From: Perkinsus olseni
Taxonomy: Eukaryota; Perkinsozoa; Perkinsida; Perkinsidae
Reading direction: 5' to 3'
DNA: 39,472 nt
Assembly: GCA_013115135.1 (NCBI GenBank)
Contig: JABANP010000488.1
Coordinates: 1-39,472 of the forward strand
A program made the position numbers and the translations under genes. Under the pieces are notes generated by a model. The model was given only the letters and a program-made list of their open reading frames with translations, did not search any database and was not told the origin of the DNA. Of the stretch, positions 1-8,684 are shown one piece after another. Positions within the stretch are counted from its first letter, which is position 1. Each line of letters starts with the position of its first letter.

Positions 1-144
1 CATCGAAGAACTTGCCCGCGACACATTCCTTCCCTAAGCGACGGTTATTATACCCGGAACGCATATTGCGTCAGACTTATGGGAAGGCGGTTGATAGGCT
101 AACTCTTGGCGACCAACTTACGTAGATCGGATGAACAACTGGAC

Positions 145-492
145 CTACTGTAGCGGACCTGCACTTTTCCATTTTTCTCTCCAAATCCTAGCCATCTTCT
201 CTCGGTTCCTATCCAACTTCTCCATAGCTTTGAGAACCATACCACCGCGAGTCTCATTTGGGTAGGATAAATACTCTTGGATAGAGCCTATCGTGAGAGC
301 TTGTTGAGGTAAAGATGACTTCACCACATTTTCAAATGTTAGTACAGCATCGAACCCGAATACGATTTGATGAGGGGTAATTCCAGTGGTCTCATCGACA
401 GAACCGTTAATAGAAGCCTGAATGAGTCTTAGTAGTTCAGGCCATGGCTGATAATCAGGAAAAACCTTGAGATCAGTCGATAATCGATCCAC
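145..492 (-). pseudogene. LTR retrotransposon integrase C-terminal fragment
   Basis: A reading frame of about 115 residues resembles the end of a Ty3/BEL-type integrase core and the region after it. It has a stretch like 'TTGITPHQIVFGFDA', the conserved segment after the catalytic Glu, then a Lys/Arg-rich helix. The catalytic DDE residues are absent because the segment is joined directly to a protease fragment upstream on the minus strand (493-762). An in-frame TAA at 493-495 separates the two. The four-T run near 167 shifts the end of the frame relative to the copy at 18768-19184. This is a piece of a deletion derivative and cannot encode a working integrase. Confidence 0.7.
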
Positions 493-979
493 TTATGATT
501 CTCGAATCATAGCCACTGCCGTCCCTGTATCAATCAATGCTGCGAACTGTTTGCCCACGATCGAGATCCGAAGAGTACCGGGACTTGATGGTAGTGAAAA
601 AGACAACGCATCCCTCTCAACTACTCCCTCCTCAGAATTTCTCGATAGATTCCGATCAACAGAATCCAGGTCTACAGCACAGAACGGGACTACAGAGTAA
701 ACAGCACCCCGACCGAAGCTCAGCATCAGCAGCCGGAGTGGTTGCCTGACTTTGGCGACCAAACTTTACAAGATAGGCTGCAGCTGACTTCTTCGACGAT
801 GAGCTGTTCTCGGTTGCTCTCCCCGCCGTCTGGGTGACCTGACTTGAGGGAAGGGGATTCGGGCAGACATATTGAAGATGCCCGCTCTTGCCGCATCGCT
901 TGCACATCGCAGACTTAGCACCTAATGGGCAATCCTTCGTAGAATATCCCAGACCACACACACCACAGCAGCGGTTCAT
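493..979 (-). pseudogene. LTR retrotransposon gag zinc knuckles and protease fragment
   Basis: Two overlapping minus-strand frames lie here. The upstream one (656-979) has a first cysteine cluster lacking the usual His (CGVCGLGYSTKDC) and then a canonical CX2CX4HX4C knuckle (CKRCGKSGHLQYVC), typical of a retroelement nucleocapsid. The second (493-762) ends in an aspartic protease motif, 'ALIDTGTAVAMI', with an intact D-T-G. The knuckle resembles the one in the minus-strand element at 26095-29302 ('GHLIYVC'), so the two are probably the same lineage. Reverse transcriptase, RNase H and most of the integrase are missing between this protease and the integrase tail at 145-492. Confidence 0.72.
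495..510. repeat. Perfect 7-2-7 inverted repeat at a deletion junction
   Basis: ATGATTC at 495-501 and GAATCAT at 504-510 are separated by two bases. The hairpin lies where the protease coding stretch is fused to the integrase tail, so it may mark or have promoted the internal deletion. The same sequence exists in the second copy of the block. Confidence 0.6.
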
Positions 980-1064
980 GCCGGCTGGACGTGCAGCCTA
1001 GCAGATCTTTCATGTATGACCCGGCTGTAGACATCGACTGCACGTTCCGCTGAATTGTGCAGGG

Positions 1065-1602
1065 TTGATACCGCTCTTAGAACTCTCACCTCTCGGACCC
1101 GACGATTGTCCCTGCTTCAATCCTGCCGAATTTTCTCCGGCTCAACATCAACTACCATTATTTTATGGTCAGCTGCAACTTCAACTCCAACAGGAGTCTA
1201 TCAATTCTCTGGAGATGCTAGCTGCTACTACCACTATCGAGTCTCTTCGATTTTGGTGCGCTAAGAAATGCCTGCTTCTCTTCACGGATAACAGTGCATG
1301 CCAGTATCTTATACTACGGGGCTCCAGTCCTCCGGAAAGATTGAATACCATGGCAGGAGAATTTTGTCGTCGCCTTACTGATCTTCAGATTTATCATTTC
1401 TTCGTAGCTCATGTTCCCTCTGCCTTGAACCCAGCGGATACTCTATCACGTGGCGAATGCCCCTACACCAACTGCGGCTATCCACATGACCATCAAATTA
1501 CCATCTTGGTGGTCCACTGCCTCTCAACGCATCTCCGTTACTACAAACGCGTCATTGAGCACTTATTGACCTATTTTCACTCCTTATGCTACACCCCCCC
1601 CC
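1065..1602 (+). pseudogene. DIRS-like RNase H fragment, copy 1
   Basis: The frame contains 'INSLEMLAA', 'LLLFTDNSAC' and 'ALNPADTLSRGE'. These match the Glu, Asp and final Asp motifs of the RNase H domain that follows reverse transcriptase in DIRS-type retroelements. Reverse transcriptase is not present upstream, so this is a 5'-truncated piece. In copy 2 (19757-20344) the frame runs past the C run and a tyrosine-recombinase segment follows. Here the C run joins it to an unrelated gag. Function is inferred from motifs only. Confidence 0.7.
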
Positions 1603-3498
1603 GACGACGAGGGGTCCCGTGATGACGAGGAGTCCCACAACGGCGAGGACTCTACTCATGCTGACCAGCCAGACGATGGTGGCATACCGAGGCGACGTGC
1701 TCGTCGACAGAGGTCTGCCATCCCGGATCTGGTGGTGCAGCCGCTTGGTGTGGCGAATCACACGAAGCGTAACATGGCCGTCATCGATGAGCTATTAGCT
1801 GAGGCTGATGGTTCAGTCGATCCCCCGGCAGCTTCCTTGCCCCGTCTGGAGAACGCCATGATGATGAGCACCTACGAATTACTCCTGACGGTGCTTGGGG
1901 TGGGTAAAAACCCGTGGATCTCTCCTTCAACCTCACTCATCGGTCGTGGTGGTGAAGCTCTCGGAACCAACATCATCAAGTTCAGCGAGAGCTGGAACAT
2001 CGGGTATTTGCCAAACTCTCCCTGTGCGGCTGCTGTAAAGAACAACAAGTCCACTGTTCGTCACGTTGAGGCCGCGGGAAAGTCCAAAGAGTTCGGTGAT
2101 TTCTGTGATAAGCTTGACCGGTCGCTCTCCGCGTCCAGGGCCAGCCCAAGCGTTGAGCTGATATCGCTGGTATTCTTGTTACCTCTCCCCTTGACAGCAA
2201 ACCTCCGTCGCTGCCTGCTCGGGGTGTGCTCTCGGGACCTACAGGAAGCGGTGATTGGGTGGCATAGGTGGACGGGAGTCGATCTCACTACTGCTTCTGC
2301 TGAGGTTCGGACTGAGTTCAAGTCTGCCTACTTGAGTTACTCCGAAATTGTTCGCGAGTGGCTCGGTCTAGTGCGGGTCTCAATCGATGAAGAGCGCCCG
2401 CGCATCTCGGTCGCTAAGGTCATGGCGACCTGGTCGTCGATCGCCGTCGCTGAGAACGACACCATATCCTCCTTCCTTGGAAGAGAAGAGAAGCTCTGGA
2501 CGTTGATGACATGCAACATGGATCCCAAGGCTGAAGGGATTGATGGAGACAACCCTGCAGCTCTTCCACATCTCTCTTGGGAACAACGCCGTGAACGGCT
2601 GCTGAGTGCCATGCTGTCGAGTCCCTCCTGGCGGCGAGTGATGGTTCCTTGGTGGTGTCAACTGTCATCTGCAGCCGACTACGAGTCGTTCTATGATACT
2701 GTTATGCGCATGAGGGAGTCTGGCCTGAAGCTTCGGGTTCTCCCGAAGGCGGAGTCCAGTGCATTGCGATCGAAGGCGGTGGGGCACCGAGGCATCGGTG
2801 CCGAACTTTACTGTGGATCTGGTCTTGACCCCAATGCGGACCCTCACTCTCTACAGACAACGGACAAGCCGGTCCCTGAGAAGGGCGATTCTTCCGCGCA
2901 GCCTAACCAGAAGCGATCGTCTCGTCGCTCCCGCAACAGGAAGGCCAAGGACAACACCGGAGACCGGCGTTCGGCCCAAGGAGACTCTAAGGGTACCAAG
3001 GCTGCCCCTAAGGACGCCAAAGCTGCCTCTAAGGATGTCCGAAGAGACCCAAAAAAGGCCATTGACTTCAAGGAGGGTCGGTGCTTCGATTGCCATGAGC
3101 TGGGACACCGAGCCGCAGATTGCCCTAAGAAGAAGACTGCCAAATCTAATGTGGCTGTGGACTCTGAGGGAGCCGTGAACAAGGATGCCTGCACCGACTC
3201 CAGCTGTGCCTCGCATCATGTATCGGCGGCGGTCTCGGTTCATCGGACGTCGCTTTCCTCAGCGGATAAGGTTGCTAGTATCAGCCCGATCAGCGATGGA
3301 ACGGTGCCCGGTCACAGTGAGAATGATCTCCTCCTGATTGATTTCTATGACGATCTGTCCCAATCGAAGAGGTTCAAGGCATTACTCGACTCTGGCAGTC
3401 AAGTGACGCTGGTGGCCTCGAAACGGATGACGACTCCATGCTCACATCTGGATTCCTCACGGCCTGATATTGTAATCTCCGGTGTCGGGGGGTACTAG
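1603..3498 (+). CDS. G1 gag with start of protease
   Basis: The frame is open from the C-run junction, and the first in-frame ATG is at 1774, so the true N-terminus is not in the window. The product is a retroelement capsid/nucleocapsid protein. It has an acidic, Arg-rich leader, a helical capsid-like body, a Lys/Ala-rich linker (about 2890-3060) and one CX2CX4HX4C zinc knuckle (CFDCHELGHRAADC, 3082-3123). The frame then enters an aspartic protease with an intact active-site triad, 'LLDSGSQVTLVA' (DSG at 3388-3396). It stops at TAG 3496-3498, inside the protease domain, directly after a six-G run at 3487-3492. The rest of the protease is in the pol frame. Confidence 0.82.
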   Translation, partial: DDEGSRDDEESHNGEDSTHADQPDDGGIPRRRARRQRSAIPDLVVQPLGVANHTKRNMAVIDELLAEADGSVDPPAASLPRLENAMMMSTYELLLTVLGVGKNPWISPSTSLIGRGGEALGTNIIKFSESWNIGYLPNSPCAAAVKNNKSTVRHVEAAGKSKEFGDFCDKLDRSLSASRASPSVELISLVFLLPLPLTANLRRCLLGVCSRDLQEAVIGWHRWTGVDLTTASAEVRTEFKSAYLSYSEIVREWLGLVRVSIDEERPRISVAKVMATWSSIAVAENDTISSFLGREEKLWTLMTCNMDPKAEGIDGDNPAALPHLSWEQRRERLLSAMLSSPSWRRVMVPWWCQLSSAADYESFYDTVMRMRESGLKLRVLPKAESSALRSKAVGHRGIGAELYCGSGLDPNADPHSLQTTDKPVPEKGDSSAQPNQKRSSRRSRNRKAKDNTGDRRSAQGDSKGTKAAPKDAKAASKDVRRDPKKAIDFKEGRCFDCHELGHRAADCPKKKTAKSNVAVDSEGAVNKDACTDSSCASHHVSAAVSVHRTSLSSADKVASISPISDGTVPGHSENDLLLIDFYDDLSQSKRFKALLDSGSQVTLVASKRMTTPCSHLDSSRPDIVISGVGGY

Positions 3499-6400
3499 AA
3501 GAGCCAAGGCTGTTCGGTTGTCCGTGAGGACCTCACCTACTTCATCGGTATTTACCATCAATGCCTACCTTGTGCGGGACTTACCCGTCGATGTTGATGT
3601 TCTCGTCGGGATTGACTGTCTGCGTCAGCTGAAGGCCAAGATCGACTTCAGGAGCGCGGAAGTATCTGTTTCGGCATACGGCAAGGTCGTGGCGTATGAC
3701 TCCGAAGACTCCTACTCCACATCCCTCGGTCTGGTGAATGTAAAGCAGGGTTCCGATTGCGGCACTCTTCCTCCCCTACCGGTCGCTGAAATCGAGTGCA
3801 AGAAGCGTCACCCTACTATCAGACATCGTGGCTATCCCCTGTCCCCTGAGAAACGCAAGGCGGCCGATGAGGTTCTCCGAGAGTATGAGTCTAAAGGGTA
3901 CATCGAGTTCATCGACAAGAACTCCCAGCCGGATCAGTGGATCTCACCTTGCTTTCTTAAGCGTAAGAAGAGTGGTGCCTGGAGGCTGCTGACTGACCTG
4001 AGGGCCGTCAACAAACGACTTCCGGTGTACTCATTCCCTGGTGAAGCCCATACTGACCGGCTTCTGGGTCAAATCCCGCGCTGGGTCACCCATTTTGGAT
4101 CCTTGGATGTGAAGGACGCTTTCTACAGCGTAAAGGTGTCCCCATTAAGCTCCCAACTGTTGGGAGCGACCCTGGGGTATCGGACCTTCCGATGGAAGGT
4201 TCTGGCTCAAGGTCTTAATACGTCACCGTACTGGTGGAGCCGTCAGCTTCATTGGATTCTCTCCGGAATACTTGAGTTGAAGGCCTACGAGGGTCGAGTG
4301 GTGGTGCTATCATACGTTGATGATATCCTGATCTGCGGAGACTCCGAGGAGACTACACGCAGGGTGATGAACATCATCATTGATCGTCTGGCAGCGTACA
4401 ACATCCCCATCAGCAGTGATAAGACTCAACATCCCAAGGAAGAGATTGGCTTCCTCGGTATACGGCTCTCGTCTGAAGGCTGGCAACCTGATCCTACTGC
4501 GGTGGCGGCTCTTGAGTCCTTGCCCAAGCCTGCCAATAAGCAGCAGCTGCAGTCTGTTCTCGGATCGATCAATTATCTGAGGGCAGCATATGATCAGAGC
4601 GAACTACAGGTCAATCTCGCTCCCTTGCAAGATCTTCTCTCCAAAAACAAGCCCTGCCGTTGGACTGAGGACCACGACGTTGCCTTCCGCTGGTTGACTA
4701 CAGCACTCAAGCATCATGTTTTCGCCTATCAACCGGTAGACGCGGAACTTGAGGATGGAGAGGGGTTCGTCCTGCAGACTGATGCCAGCGACTGCGGCGT
4801 TTCTTATGTCCTTTGGAGAGTCCGTTTCGACCAATGCCCCAACGCAATCTCAGAAGGGGGAGAGCTACTGCAGGACTACCCTGGCCCCTCACCTGGTGAC
4901 TTAGCGAAGCATGGATCTGTACTGATGGCTGGCGGTCGTCGACTCCGCGGTCACGAAAAGCGGTACGCGACCTTCGATTGCGAAGGTTTAGCCCTTGTCG
5001 AAGGTCTCCGTCGAGCACGAGTGGTGTTACTAATACCTACCAAGAGCGGAAAGAGAGCGCCAGTGGTGGTCCAGTCCGACAGTGCCGTCGCATTGCATAA
5101 GATCCAAGCCGTCCCGGATTACTCTGAGTTCACTCGCAATCAGGTTCGCTACAAGCGATGGTGCCGCTGGGTAGAGAGTGTAGTCGATGTACTACCTTTT
5201 GTCAAGATGTACCACTGCCGTGGCCCAGAGAACTGCCTGTCCGACATGTTCTCCCGGGTTCTTGCCGAGGCTGATACAGACACCATGAGTGTTTACATCG
5301 GTTTCCGATGTACATCGGTGTTGGCCATCACCGACCACTTCGACAACGGTTCTATATGCTCGGACGAAGACGTCACCTCCGACTTGGATCTCGAAGACCG
5401 GGACGTGGAACGTGATCAGGATACGGGCCTGGCCTCCCTACCTGTTCCTGGAGACCTCGAGAATGAGGATCCTCCACCTCCCGAACTTATCGGTTTGATC
5501 AACGCCAACCGTGTATGTAGAGTGGGCTCTGATTGGGTCTACCAGGACTCTAAGGGTCGATCCCGTACCTATGTTCCTGAGGATGACAGAGCCGAAGCGC
5601 TCAATGCAGCCCACGGCGACGGTCATGCCTCTTCGGAGAGAATGTCACGGGCAATGGTAAGCACGGTATGGTGGCCTAAGATGAGCCTCGACATTGATGC
5701 CTACTGTACCACCTGTGAAGGTTGTGCCAGGCATGCGGCCCGATCTGCCGCTGCCAACCCTCGTTATGATCTCTTCTCAACGATCCCGACTGAAGCGAGG
5801 AGGTTCTCATCGGTGGCAATGGACCACCTTGGTCCCTTTATTGGTGGCCTTCTTGTGCTGGTGTTGATCGACGTGGTCACAGGCTGGCTTGAAGCTTGCG
5901 TCGTGGATAGTAAGTCTGCCCATACTACCGCCTTGACGGTCTACGATCTGTGGGTCAGTAGATGGGGGTGGTTTGACTCTATCATCCACGATAATGACCC
6001 CGGTTTCTGTTCGGCGATGGTCAAGTCCCTCTTTGAACGCCATCATGTGAGGAGGAAGCTGTCTCCAGCGTATTGGCCGAGAGGGAATGGAGTAGCCGAA
6101 GCCGCTGTGAAAGAAATCAAATATGTGATACGTAAGTCGGGAGAGACTATTACCTCGTCTGATCAGCTGAGGGCCTTGGTCGCTGCCTCTCGCCTCTTGC
6201 ATAATTCTTCGGCTGCCGATGGCTGTACCTTTTCTCCATATGAGGTGGTCATCGGCAAGAAACCAAGAACGCTGCTCGAAAGCATCTATGGTCACGACGA
6301 TACCGGGCCCGCCGACCCTGACAAGATCGAAGGTATGCTCACTAGCTTGGTCGAGCACAAGCGCCTTGCGCGCGAGAGGAGCCGTGCCAATGCTATCCAG

Positions 6401-6955
6401 CGCGCTGAAAGATGGCGTGCGGGTTCCTACAACGCCAACCTGGTCGAGGGTGACTTGGTATTCGTGGTTCAACAACGCGGTTACTCAAGAAGGGTGGCTC
6501 TTGGCCCTTTCCGCATAGGCAACGTTGTGGGTTCACTGGTCTATTTGCGAGGAGAAACAGATCCCGTCAGTCGTGGCCAGTGTGTTCCGTATCGTCCTGA
6601 TCATCGTTACCCAGACGTCGCGGGTACTGACCACGAGTCCATGGAGGTTGAGTTCTACTCTCTTGAGCCTGATATGATGATCATGTTCGAAGTAGAGGAG
6701 TATGATGGTCAAGTTCAGTCACTTGATGTTGGCCGAGTTGTCGCAGCTCCCGTTCGTGATCATGTTAAGGTTGAGCCCTACACCTCTCCAAGCCATCTGT
6801 ATTGGCGTCGCCGGCCTCAACGTGAGAGGAGACTACTGACCGTATCAAAGGATCAGGTCAAGTGTTCAACGGCGGGTACCTTTATAGATGCTGATGGAAA
6901 GCTGAATGATAAGTCAGTTGAGCTGTTGATTCAGAGGGGATATCTTCAACAATAA
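3482..6955 (+). CDS. G1 pol polyprotein (protease end, RT, RNase H, integrase)
   Basis: Residue numbers count from a GTG at 3482, which is only the frame's first alternative start. The N-terminal 60 residues complete the protease ('VLVGIDCL'). Reverse transcriptase spans about 105-410, with SLDVKDAF near 207-214 and YVDD at 278-281 (nt 4313-4324). RNase H (about 425-590) has Asp434, Glu501 and Asp533 and an unusually long insertion between its first strands. Integrase has His711, His715, Cys742 and Cys745. Its catalytic Asp781, Asp837 and Glu873 keep exact D35E spacing. A GPF motif near 1008-1010 follows. The protein would copy element RNA and integrate the cDNA. All catalytic motifs are present. 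Expression needs a +1 shift, or one base fewer in the G run, to connect it to gag. Confidence 0.9.
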   Translation: MSGGTRRAKAVRLSVRTSPTSSVFTINAYLVRDLPVDVDVLVGIDCLRQLKAKIDFRSAEVSVSAYGKVVAYDSEDSYSTSLGLVNVKQGSDCGTLPPLPVAEIECKKRHPTIRHRGYPLSPEKRKAADEVLREYESKGYIEFIDKNSQPDQWISPCFLKRKKSGAWRLLTDLRAVNKRLPVYSFPGEAHTDRLLGQIPRWVTHFGSLDVKDAFYSVKVSPLSSQLLGATLGYRTFRWKVLAQGLNTSPYWWSRQLHWILSGILELKAYEGRVVVLSYVDDILICGDSEETTRRVMNIIIDRLAAYNIPISSDKTQHPKEEIGFLGIRLSSEGWQPDPTAVAALESLPKPANKQQLQSVLGSINYLRAAYDQSELQVNLAPLQDLLSKNKPCRWTEDHDVAFRWLTTALKHHVFAYQPVDAELEDGEGFVLQTDASDCGVSYVLWRVRFDQCPNAISEGGELLQDYPGPSPGDLAKHGSVLMAGGRRLRGHEKRYATFDCEGLALVEGLRRARVVLLIPTKSGKRAPVVVQSDSAVALHKIQAVPDYSEFTRNQVRYKRWCRWVESVVDVLPFVKMYHCRGPENCLSDMFSRVLAEADTDTMSVYIGFRCTSVLAITDHFDNGSICSDEDVTSDLDLEDRDVERDQDTGLASLPVPGDLENEDPPPPELIGLINANRVCRVGSDWVYQDSKGRSRTYVPEDDRAEALNAAHGDGHASSERMSRAMVSTVWWPKMSLDIDAYCTTCEGCARHAARSAAANPRYDLFSTIPTEARRFSSVAMDHLGPFIGGLLVLVLIDVVTGWLEACVVDSKSAHTTALTVYDLWVSRWGWFDSIIHDNDPGFCSAMVKSLFERHHVRRKLSPAYWPRGNGVAEAAVKEIKYVIRKSGETITSSDQLRALVAASRLLHNSSAADGCTFSPYEVVIGKKPRTLLESIYGHDDTGPADPDKIEGMLTSLVEHKRLARERSRANAIQRAERWRAGSYNANLVEGDLVFVVQQRGYSRRVALGPFRIGNVVGSLVYLRGETDPVSRGQCVPYRPDHRYPDVAGTDHESMEVEFYSLEPDMMIMFEVEEYDGQVQSLDVGRVVAAPVRDHVKVEPYTSPSHLYWRRRPQRERRLLTVSKDQVKCSTAGTFIDADGKLNDKSVELLIQRGYLQQ
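3487..3492 (+). other. Six-G run at the gag/pol frame change
   Basis: Gag is in frame 1 and pol in frame 2, and the switch falls at this homopolymer. It splits the protease domain between frames, whereas programmed gag/pol shifts usually sit before the protease. A one-base length error or mutation in the run is therefore the simplest explanation. A programmed +1 shift before TAG cannot be excluded. Confidence 0.7.
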
Positions 6956-6975
6956 TTGCCGTAGTTGGGGGGTAT

Positions 6976-7376
6976 TGTAACACACATGGAGACGACGTCA
7001 CCGTGACGCCAGTGTCTCCCTGTCCCTGTTGTCCCCATCGTGTCTCCTTTGCAACCTACGCCATTAATAGGATCCCCTCAGTCATTTCTCCGCTAATCGC
7101 AGAATGATGATTTGGGAGTTGTTGGGATCTCTTTCGAAGGACTTTCGTACCGGTTAATACGTGCGTGCAACACACGATATTATAAAACCTATATTTCTCA
7201 AAACTTTCCAGATGAATCAGACGCTTTATTTATCGTATTTTTCACTCGTATCTATCGTTGCATTGTTACGGTATTTACTGTATCGTCTGTGCCGCCTATT
7301 GTTCCAGCTTCGGTGGTGCTAGTTAGGGTCAGGTGTTATGTAAGCTAACGAGCTCGTTTGCTCAAGTTAGACTTGA
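6976..7376 (+). repeat. Probable 3' LTR of G1 (right end not defined)
   Basis: It begins TGTAACACACATGG immediately after a purine tract and 20 bases after the pol stop codon, the expected place for a 3' LTR. No 5' LTR is present in the window to set its length, and the next element begins at 7382. I see no coding sequence here. Confidence 0.45.
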
Positions 7377-7381
7377 ACCCA
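7377..7381. repeat. Probable target-site duplication, left (ACCCA)
   Basis: Five bases flank the left LTR of element G2. The right flank, 13080-13084, reads GCCCA, one mismatch. LTR integrases of this kind commonly give 4-6 bp duplications. Confidence 0.5.
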
Positions 7382-7558
7382 TGTAGTCGTCTCTCCTCAG
7401 TTCTAACTTCGGAACTCGACATAGGGAGTCGGGAGGCCAAGTAAAGAGGGGCCGCGCGCTGACTTGGCATTGCGTGCCGCTAGTTAATATAGCTAATCTG
7501 TCTACTTCATCTACCGCGCACAACGTCACGCTGTCTCCTTCTCAACGATTCCACCACA
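7382..7558 (-). repeat. G2 3' LTR
   Basis: On the plus strand it runs from TGTAGTCG to CCACCACA and matches 12900-13079 almost throughout. It lacks three bases (GCG) present in the other copy near the middle. Confidence 0.85.
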
Positions 7559-7573
7559 AGCCCCCTTCGCAGG
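7559..7573 (-). promoter_or_regulatory. G2 polypurine tract
   Basis: Read on the minus strand this is GCGAAGGGGGCT immediately before the 3' LTR. That is the purine-rich primer position for plus-strand DNA synthesis in LTR elements. Confidence 0.6.
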
Positions 7574-7575
7574 AG

Positions 7576-7819
7576 TTAGAAACCTGCGGGCATTGGTGGT
7601 TTGAGACGTGAATCGACTTTCTCTAGTGCAGTAGATGATATGTACTTCAAGTACTTCAAATGTACAAGACGCTTTCGTAAATCAGGCATGAGAACACGAT
7701 AAATGAGAGGCGACAACTGATTGAGAATACGAACGACAAGATAAGGTCGCTCATGCTTCTTGCCTCTCGGCATTCTCCGCATTAACCATAGGTCACCTTT
7801 AGTGGGTAGAGAGCGGTTG
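7576..7819 (-). pseudogene. G2 integrase C-terminal module, detached
   Basis: This stretch encodes the end of integrase. It has 'KGDLWLM', then 'RPYLVVRILNQLSPLIYRV' and 'VHLKYLKYI', the SH3-like/GPY-F module that follows the catalytic core in Ty3/BEL integrases. It is separated from the core (8693 onward) by the foldback element at 7820-8684. The reading phase on both sides agrees once the insertion and one copy of the 8-bp duplication are discounted, so this was one continuous gene. The stop codon lies a few bases before the polypurine tract. Confidence 0.8.
7812..7819. repeat. 8-bp target-site duplication, left copy (AGCGGTTG)
   Basis: Identical to 8685-8692. The base on either side differs, so the duplication is exactly 8 bp. 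It delimits the foldback-like insertion in G2 integrase. Confidence 0.8.
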
Positions 7820-7832
7820 CGGGGAACCTCCA

Positions 7833-8014
7833 TTCATCCACTCGCTGTTTCATACATTGTAGGTTTCGTCCACGATTGTTTCATCCATGGTAGGGTTCAT
7901 CCTGCTTGTTTCGTCCATGTTACTTCCGTCCATCCTCTTTCATACACGTCTCTTTCGTCCACGGGTCTTACGTACATGATTCTTTCATCCACGCCGTTTC
8001 GTCCAATCATGCTC
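7833..8014 (-). repeat. F1 left arm, 15-bp-period array
   Basis: About 11 degenerate units, for example TTTCATCCATGGTAG, TTTCGTCCATGTTAC and TTCATACACGTCTCT, repeat at 15-bp steps. They are inverted relative to the right arm at 8405-8684. Confidence 0.75.
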
Positions 8015-8063
8015 TAACTCCGCTTCTTTCTTCCAGAGCTTTTACCACTCCCGCCACTGCCAT

Positions 8064-8136
8064 CTACCCCTACCCAGATTTGAACCTGGGACCATCGTCA
8101 TGCTAGCCGGGAGCTCTACCAATTCCGCTATTAGCA
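8064..8136 (-). other. Degenerate tRNA-Ala-like sequence
   Basis: The minus strand shows a D-arm-like TTGGTAGAGC, a loop CTAGCAT that would read AGC (Ala), and a T-arm with GGTTCAAAT. No 7-bp acceptor stem can be found, the anticodon stem does not pair, and the D stem is broken. It is therefore not a plausible working tRNA. It looks like a tRNA-derived segment carried inside F1, as in a SINE head. Confidence 0.5.
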
Positions 8137-8404
8137 TCACCTACCTCGATCTAAGAATGTCACCGCCGCCTCTACTGGTGAGTCACCAGTGGTGACGATC
8201 TAGCACCCCTCAGATCAGGTTGTCTCTGTGGTGATCCCAGTGCCTAGAGGCTCCAAACACGAATGGAGCCAAGTTGAATAGGTTGGGTATCGCATGGGCG
8301 GTATTTTGTCGGAGTTCAGCAGGAGTCTTACAGGTGAGTAGGTTGAAAGTTCATGCTCGTATTCGCGAGGTCGTGGGTTCTTTTCCTCCGGCAAACATTT
8401 TCGT

Positions 8405-8684
8405 GTCGTAGTTTCATATGTACGAACCACTATTGGACGAATGAATTTTTTTCGAAAAGATCGTGGCCGAATCACCACGAAGATCACCACGAGCATATCT
8501 TTGGATCCACCGCCCATGCACGAAGTAATAGTGTCCGAAACCGGTTATGGATGAAACAATCGTGACCGAAACATACACTTTTTCGATGTACGAAAAGATC
8601 ATGAATGAACCGAAATTTGTACGAAACAATCTTGGACCAAAGCTGCAGTGGACCAATCGATCATGGACGAATCGCGGTACACCC
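8405..8684 (+). repeat. F1 right arm, 15-bp-period array
   Basis: Units such as TTGTACGAAACAATC, TTGGACCAAAGCTGC and ATGGACGAATCGCGG repeat with 15-bp spacing, clearest at 8570-8684. They are the inverse of the left-arm units. Confidence 0.72.

Larger units (their letters stand above)
1..1602. repeat. Duplicated block, copy 1
   Basis: This block matches 18692-20295 base for base as far as I can read. The differences are one T in a T run near 167 (four here, five in the other copy) and the length of the C run at its right end (nine versus ten). It carries a minus-strand LTR deletion derivative and a plus-strand DIRS-like RNase H. In the other copy the DIRS-like frame continues past the C run. 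Here the sequence switches at the C run to an unrelated Ty3-like gag, so this copy's right junction is the chimeric one. Its left end coincides with the first base of the window, where the other copy borders a 15-bp array unit. Confidence 0.9.
1603..6975 (+). mobile_element. Ty3-like LTR retrotransposon, 5'-truncated (element G1)
   Basis: The domain order is gag with zinc knuckle, protease, reverse transcriptase, RNase H, integrase with HHCC and DD35E, then a GPY/F-like module. This is the Ty3/gypsy order and excludes copia. The 5' LTR, primer-binding site and gag start are missing, because the sequence begins abruptly at the C run at 1594-1602. A purine-rich tract (TTGGGGGG, 6965-6972) just before a TGTAACAC start at 6976 suggests that the 3' LTR follows. 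Apart from a frame change inside protease, the coding sequence is open throughout, so the element looks young. Confidence 0.88.
7820..8684. mobile_element. Foldback-like element F1 with 15-bp-period inverted arms
   Basis: The 865-bp insertion is flanked by AGCGGTTG on both sides. Its left arm (about 7833-8014) is a degenerate tandem array with a 15-bp period, in which units resemble TTCGTCCAYGNNTCT. Its right arm (about 8405-8684) is the same array inverted, with units like TGGACGAATCGATCA. The outermost ends are also imperfectly inverted (CATTCATCCA on the left, GATTCGTCCA from the right). The centre holds a tRNA-Ala-like sequence. No transposase is present, so it must be non-autonomous. Long terminal inverted repeats built from short tandem units recall Drosophila Foldback elements. 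The 8-bp duplication is typical of hAT-type transposases. Family assignment is open. Confidence 0.78.

Noticed and set aside
7340..7376. Spliced-leader sequence of dinoflagellate/Perkinsus type (GTTTGCTCAAG near 7357)
   Set aside because: Only the last few bases resemble the known leader. The conserved core is absent, so the match is not meaningful.
8064..8136. Functional tRNA-Ala gene
   Set aside because: There is no acceptor stem, and the D and anticodon stems do not pair.
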